Origin: a bacterium
Lineage (GTDB): Bacteria > Bacteroidota > Bacteroidia > Cytophagales > Thermonemataceae
DNA length: 8,548 nucleotides
Assembly (NCBI GenBank): GCA_025362415.1
Contig: JANYGM010000372.1
Span: 1 to 8,548 of the forward strand
Direction: 5' to 3'
In this document: piece by piece, positions 6,372 to 8,548 of the stretch
Layout: each line of letters begins with the position of its first letter
Position numbering within the stretch: position 1 is the first letter of the stretch
Made by a program: the position numbers and the translations under genes
The notes under the pieces: generated by a model
Told to the model about the DNA's origin: nothing
Seen by the model: only the letters and a program-made list of their open reading frames with translations
Database searches by the model: none

Positions 6372-6415
6372 TATAATGCAGATTAGTATAAATCCTAAGA
6401 TAAACAAATAAGAAA

Positions 6416-7285
6416 ATGACTAAAATTAAAGATAAAACCGTCCTCGTGACAGGTGGCGCAAGCGGAATAGGTAAGATGTTAGGTGAAAAATGCCTCAAAC
6501 AAGGAGCTACTGAACTTGTTATTTGGGATATTCATCAGCAAAATTTGACCCTCGTAACAGAGGAACTACGTCAAAAAGGCTATACTGTTCACCCTTATTT
6601 GGTTGATGTATCCAGTTTGGACGACATTAGGCGTGCTGCAACACTCACACTTACAGAGGTAGGCAGAATTGATATTTTGTTTAATAATGCAGGTATTATT
6701 GTTGGTAAAAGTTTTACGGAACACACACACGAAGATATTGAGCGTACTATTCGTATCAATGTGTTGGGTGTGATGCACGTAGCAAGGGTTTTTGGTGGCG
6801 AAATGATACGCCAAGGAAGTGGACATATTATCAATATTGCTTCTGCGGCTGGGCTTGTGCCTAACCCAAAAATGTCGGTGTATGCTGGTAGCAAATGGGC
6901 AGTTTTGGGCTTTTCAGAGTCTATTCGTTTGGAATTTGAGGCATTAAATGATGAACTAAATTTTGATTTGCACGTTACGACAGTAACGCCTAGTTACATA
7001 GATACAGGTATGTTTACAGGTGTAAAAGCTCCTTTGCTTGCGCCACTTTTGAAACCAGAAGACATCACAGATGATATTTTGGAAGCAGTCAAAAATAATG
7101 ATATTATCTTGCGTGCGCCTTGGTCTGTGTATTTAATTCCAGTTTTGAGAGGGATTTTGCCTGCTCGTGTGTTTGATATGGTTGTAGGTTATGGACTGAA
7201 TATTTATAGTTCTATGACGAGTTTTGTGGGTAGAACTACACAAGATGCCGTTTCTAACGAAAAAAATACTGTAAAAGTTAATTAA
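6416..7285 (+). CDS. Short-chain dehydrogenase/reductase, SDR16C-like
   Basis: A 289-residue classical SDR, an NAD(P)-dependent oxidoreductase with a Rossmann fold. Visible motifs: TGGASGIG (12-19) for the cofactor pyrophosphate, Asp38 at the end of beta-2 (suggesting NAD(H) preference), DV (64-65), NNAG (90-93), and a catalytic tetrad Asn115, Ser143, Tyr156, Lys160 (YAGSK). The C-terminal part is distinctive: PSYIDTGMFTGVKAPLLAP, LLKPEDI, then a hydrophobic segment (about 236-263) ending in SMTSFVGR. This layout recalls the SDR16C group (retinol dehydrogenase 10, RDHE2, DHRS3, 17-beta-HSD 11), which act on lipophilic alcohols or ketones at membranes. The true substrate in this bacterium is unknown. 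It has its own promoter, converges with the phosphate transporter and shares a bidirectional terminator. The ATG at 6416 starts four residues before the fold and is well supported. Confidence 0.92.
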   Translation: MTKIKDKTVLVTGGASGIGKMLGEKCLKQGATELVIWDIHQQNLTLVTEELRQKGYTVHPYLVDVSSLDDIRRAATLTLTEVGRIDILFNNAGIIVGKSFTEHTHEDIERTIRINVLGVMHVARVFGGEMIRQGSGHIINIASAAGLVPNPKMSVYAGSKWAVLGFSESIRLEFEALNDELNFDLHVTTVTPSYIDTGMFTGVKAPLLAPLLKPEDITDDILEAVKNNDIILRAPWSVYLIPVLRGILPARVFDMVVGYGLNIYSSMTSFVGRTTQDAVSNEKNTVKVN

Positions 7286-7310
7286 ATAATTATGAATTTT
7301 TAATTGTGAA
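7285..7310 (+). repeat. Dispersed AATTRTGAA repeat, copy 3 (abuts a stop codon)
   Basis: AATAATTATGAA-TTTT-TAATTGTGAA begins on the last base of the SDR stop codon. It is the near-inverted copy of 6308-6333 (two mismatches) and is co-oriented with copy 1 at 3035. A further imperfect inverted repeat, ATTGACAATTA/TAATTATCAAT (7323-7333/7341-7351), follows it. Confidence 0.65.
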
Positions 7311-7355
7311 TGAATACAAAATATTGACAATTAAATTTTCTAATTATCAATACAG

Positions 7356-7394
7356 AAAAAGAGTACCAAAATCTATATTTTGGTACTCTTTTTT
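7356..7394. terminator. Bidirectional intrinsic terminator between convergent genes
   Basis: AAAAAGAGTACCAAAAT (7356-7372) is perfectly complementary to 7377-7393 around loop CTAT. The core GAGTACC/GGTACTC is flanked by an A-run on the left and six T on the right, so it ends transcription in both directions. It lies 70 bases after the SDR stop and 89 bases after the phosphate transporter stop. Confidence 0.9.
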
Positions 7395-7423
7395 GTTGAT
7401 AATAAAATCCTAACTTTGTATTT

Positions 7424-7464
7424 CTTAGTGCCTACTTAGTGTGTATTTTTTAATGAACTTAGTG
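7424..7464 (+). repeat. CTTAGTG short repeats
   Basis: Three exact CTTAGTG copies (7424-7430, 7435-7441, 7458-7464), the last two preceded by A, just beyond the phosphate transporter stop. A TAACTTTG at 7411-7418 matches a -7 box but has no -33 box at proper spacing and would only make antisense RNA. Confidence 0.5.
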
Positions 7465-7483
7465 TTAAAAAATATCCAGCATT

Positions 7484-8548
7484 TTAATTAAAATAAATAA
7501 GCAAAAAAGGAATAATAAAAAATATCAATAATATGCCCAAAACCCCTAAAATACGTTTTTCAGCTACTTGATGTCCACAATAACGAGCAAGTATAATCAA
7601 ATAGTTTCGTAAAAAAGGCAAAATATACATCAGCATAACGCCCAACACGTTAAACAAAATATGTGCCATAGCAATTTGAACACTGATATTAGATAGTCCA
7701 ATAGTTGCCAAAAGAGCCGTTATAGTTGTGCCAATATTTGCACCTAAAATAAAACCAAAAGAGCTTTTTAGCGGAATTTGATTGCTAGCAACACGTAACG
7801 TAACCCACGAAGTCATCACAGAACTAGAACGCACAATAGCAGTTATCAAAATCCCCCAAAAAAGTGAACGACCTTCGTTTGCTAGCAAAAAAACTTCTAA
7901 TTTGGTCATCAAACGGTTAATAACAATGTTTTTGAACATCATCAAAAGTAAACGCAAAGAAAGAAAAAGTAACAAAAATGAGATAATAAGCAAGATAAAA
8001 CCATTTTCTACAAATAATAGAAGTGTATTGACAATAGGATTTATAAATGATTTTACGTGCATAGAAAAATCAACTGGAATAGTCATTTTTATTTCTATCA
8101 AAAAACGACTTGCCTCACCTGATAGCCACGACAAGCCACCAAAATAATATTCAATAGGAAACAATAAAAATGCGCTTAGAATATTAAAAAAAACGTGCAA
8201 CAGACTCCCTGCAAAGGCTTTTTTGAACTCTTTTTTACGTGTTGGATATGCCAGAGAAACCATCATACACGTAAGCGTAGTGCCAATGTTTGCGCCCATT
8301 ACGATATTTATGCCTATTTCCATAGAAAGTAAACCAGATGCCACCATTGCCACTATCATAGAAGTTACGAGGGAACTACTTTGTACTATTGCCGTTATCA
8401 ATATACCACCAAAAACTGCTAGAAATGGGTTGAAACTACCTTTTATAAGTAATTTTGCTTCTTTTTCTCCTACAATATGCAAGGCACGTACCATTATTTC
8501 CAGAGATGCCCAAAAGAGAAAAGCAATCATTATGAAAGCTAAAATAAT
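7484..8548 (-). CDS. Na+/phosphate symporter, SLC34/NptA type (5' end outside window)
   Basis: An inner-membrane sodium-coupled phosphate importer of the Na_Pi_cotrans family. Numbering here is from the ATG at 8530, but the frame stays open and hydrophobic to the window edge, so the true start is probably beyond it. Two inverted-topology repeats are clear: GGILITAIVQSSS...VMGANIGTT (41-85) and GILITAIVRSSS...ILGANIGTT (226-269), the hallmark of NaPi-II proteins. The flanking CSLD-like segment (WASLEIMVRALHIVG) also resembles SLC34 more than the YjbB/PhoU-fused type. About eight hydrophobic segments are visible. No PhoU domain follows; the protein ends at a last membrane helix (IFFIIPFLLIYFN). 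In repeat 2 the conserved QSSS is RSSS (Arg234, codon CGT). It is convergent with the SDR gene; its upstream partners are not visible. Confidence 0.88.
   Translation of the reverse strand: MILAFIMIAFLFWASLEIMVRALHIVGEKEAKLLIKGSFNPFLAVFGGILITAIVQSSSLVTSMIVAMVASGLLSMEIGINIVMGANIGTTLTCMMVSLAYPTRKKEFKKAFAGSLLHVFFNILSAFLLFPIEYYFGGLSWLSGEASRFLIEIKMTIPVDFSMHVKSFINPIVNTLLLFVENGFILLIISFLLLFLSLRLLLMMFKNIVINRLMTKLEVFLLANEGRSLFWGILITAIVRSSSVMTSWVTLRVASNQIPLKSSFGFILGANIGTTITALLATIGLSNISVQIAMAHILFNVLGVMLMYILPFLRNYLIILARYCGHQVAEKRILGVLGILLIFFIIPFLLIYFN

Larger units (their letters stand above)
5895..6415. other. 520-base region without an intact gene, after the tRNA
   Basis: In order it holds: the tRNA terminator; a GGATACA palindrome; a short hairpin GGCTT-CTAC-AAGCC (6086-6099) followed by eight A; a broken recombinase-like reading frame; a minus-strand promoter match; a small palindrome ACTAGC-AGTT-GCTAGT (6293-6308); one inverted dispersed repeat; and the promoter of the SDR gene. 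No second copy of the tRNA 3' end (an att duplicate) was seen. The part at about 6150-6230 is visibly less AT-rich than its flanks. Confidence 0.6.

Noticed and set aside
7411..7418. TAACTTTG as a plus-strand promoter
   Set aside because: The nearest TTTG is only 15 bases upstream, too close, and transcription would run antisense into the symporter gene.
7782..8147. A 121-codon plus-strand ORF opposite the phosphate symporter
   Set aside because: The minus frame has unmistakable symporter repeats; the plus frame is Lys/Ser-rich low-information sequence.
1..8548. CRISPR array, toxin-antitoxin pair, phage-defence cluster or biosynthetic gene cluster
   Set aside because: No regularly spaced repeats, no paired small ORFs in operon arrangement, and no nuclease, helicase or synthase domains are present; the intact genes are ordinary housekeeping, envelope and transport genes.

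Overview
The window is AT-rich chromosomal DNA that looks like a member of the Bacteroidota, possibly a Cytophagales-type organism. The support is: a single-chain fusion of E1-alpha and E1-beta of 2-oxo acid dehydrogenase; a secreted protein with a carboxypeptidase-regulatory-like domain followed by a DUF5686-type barrel; and several promoters of the Bacteroidota form TTTG-N19/20-TAnnTTTG with little sign of Shine-Dalgarno sequences. The genus call is inference.

Layout from left to right. Positions 12-90 hold a compact GC-rich multi-arm palindrome. Positions 157-2598 (minus) encode the fused E1. Divergently from it lies a small unrecognised ORF (2781-3056, plus), separated by an intergenic region with two inverted repeats. 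Positions 3174-5645 (plus) encode the DUF5686-like outer-membrane protein, with its own promoter. A tRNA-Arg(ACG) gene follows at 5821-5894, with a consensus promoter and an intrinsic terminator. The next 520 bases lack an intact gene. They hold a GGATACA-based palindrome, what looks like the wrecked N-terminus of a tyrosine recombinase (6114-6269, two in-frame stops), and a minus-strand promoter match. Positions 6416-7285 (plus) encode a short-chain dehydrogenase that resembles the SDR16C (retinol / 17-beta-hydroxysteroid dehydrogenase) group. A bidirectional terminator (7356-7394) separates it from a convergent SLC34-type Na+/phosphate symporter gene (7484 to beyond the right edge, minus) that is cut by the window.

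The genes do not form one pathway or one operon. Each appears to be its own transcription unit: central metabolism (branched-chain or pyruvate-type E1), envelope protein, tRNA, oxidoreductase, phosphate transport. The most accessory-like part is the stretch after the tRNA gene, which reads as the scar of an old tRNA-targeted integration. I found no convincing new multi-gene system. The observations most worth a second look are the tRNA with a covarying A19-U56 elbow pair, the recombinase remnant beside it, short dispersed repeats that sit exactly on two stop codons, the possible small RNA opposite the recombinase remnant, and substitutions at conserved ligand motifs in the E1 and the phosphate transporter.
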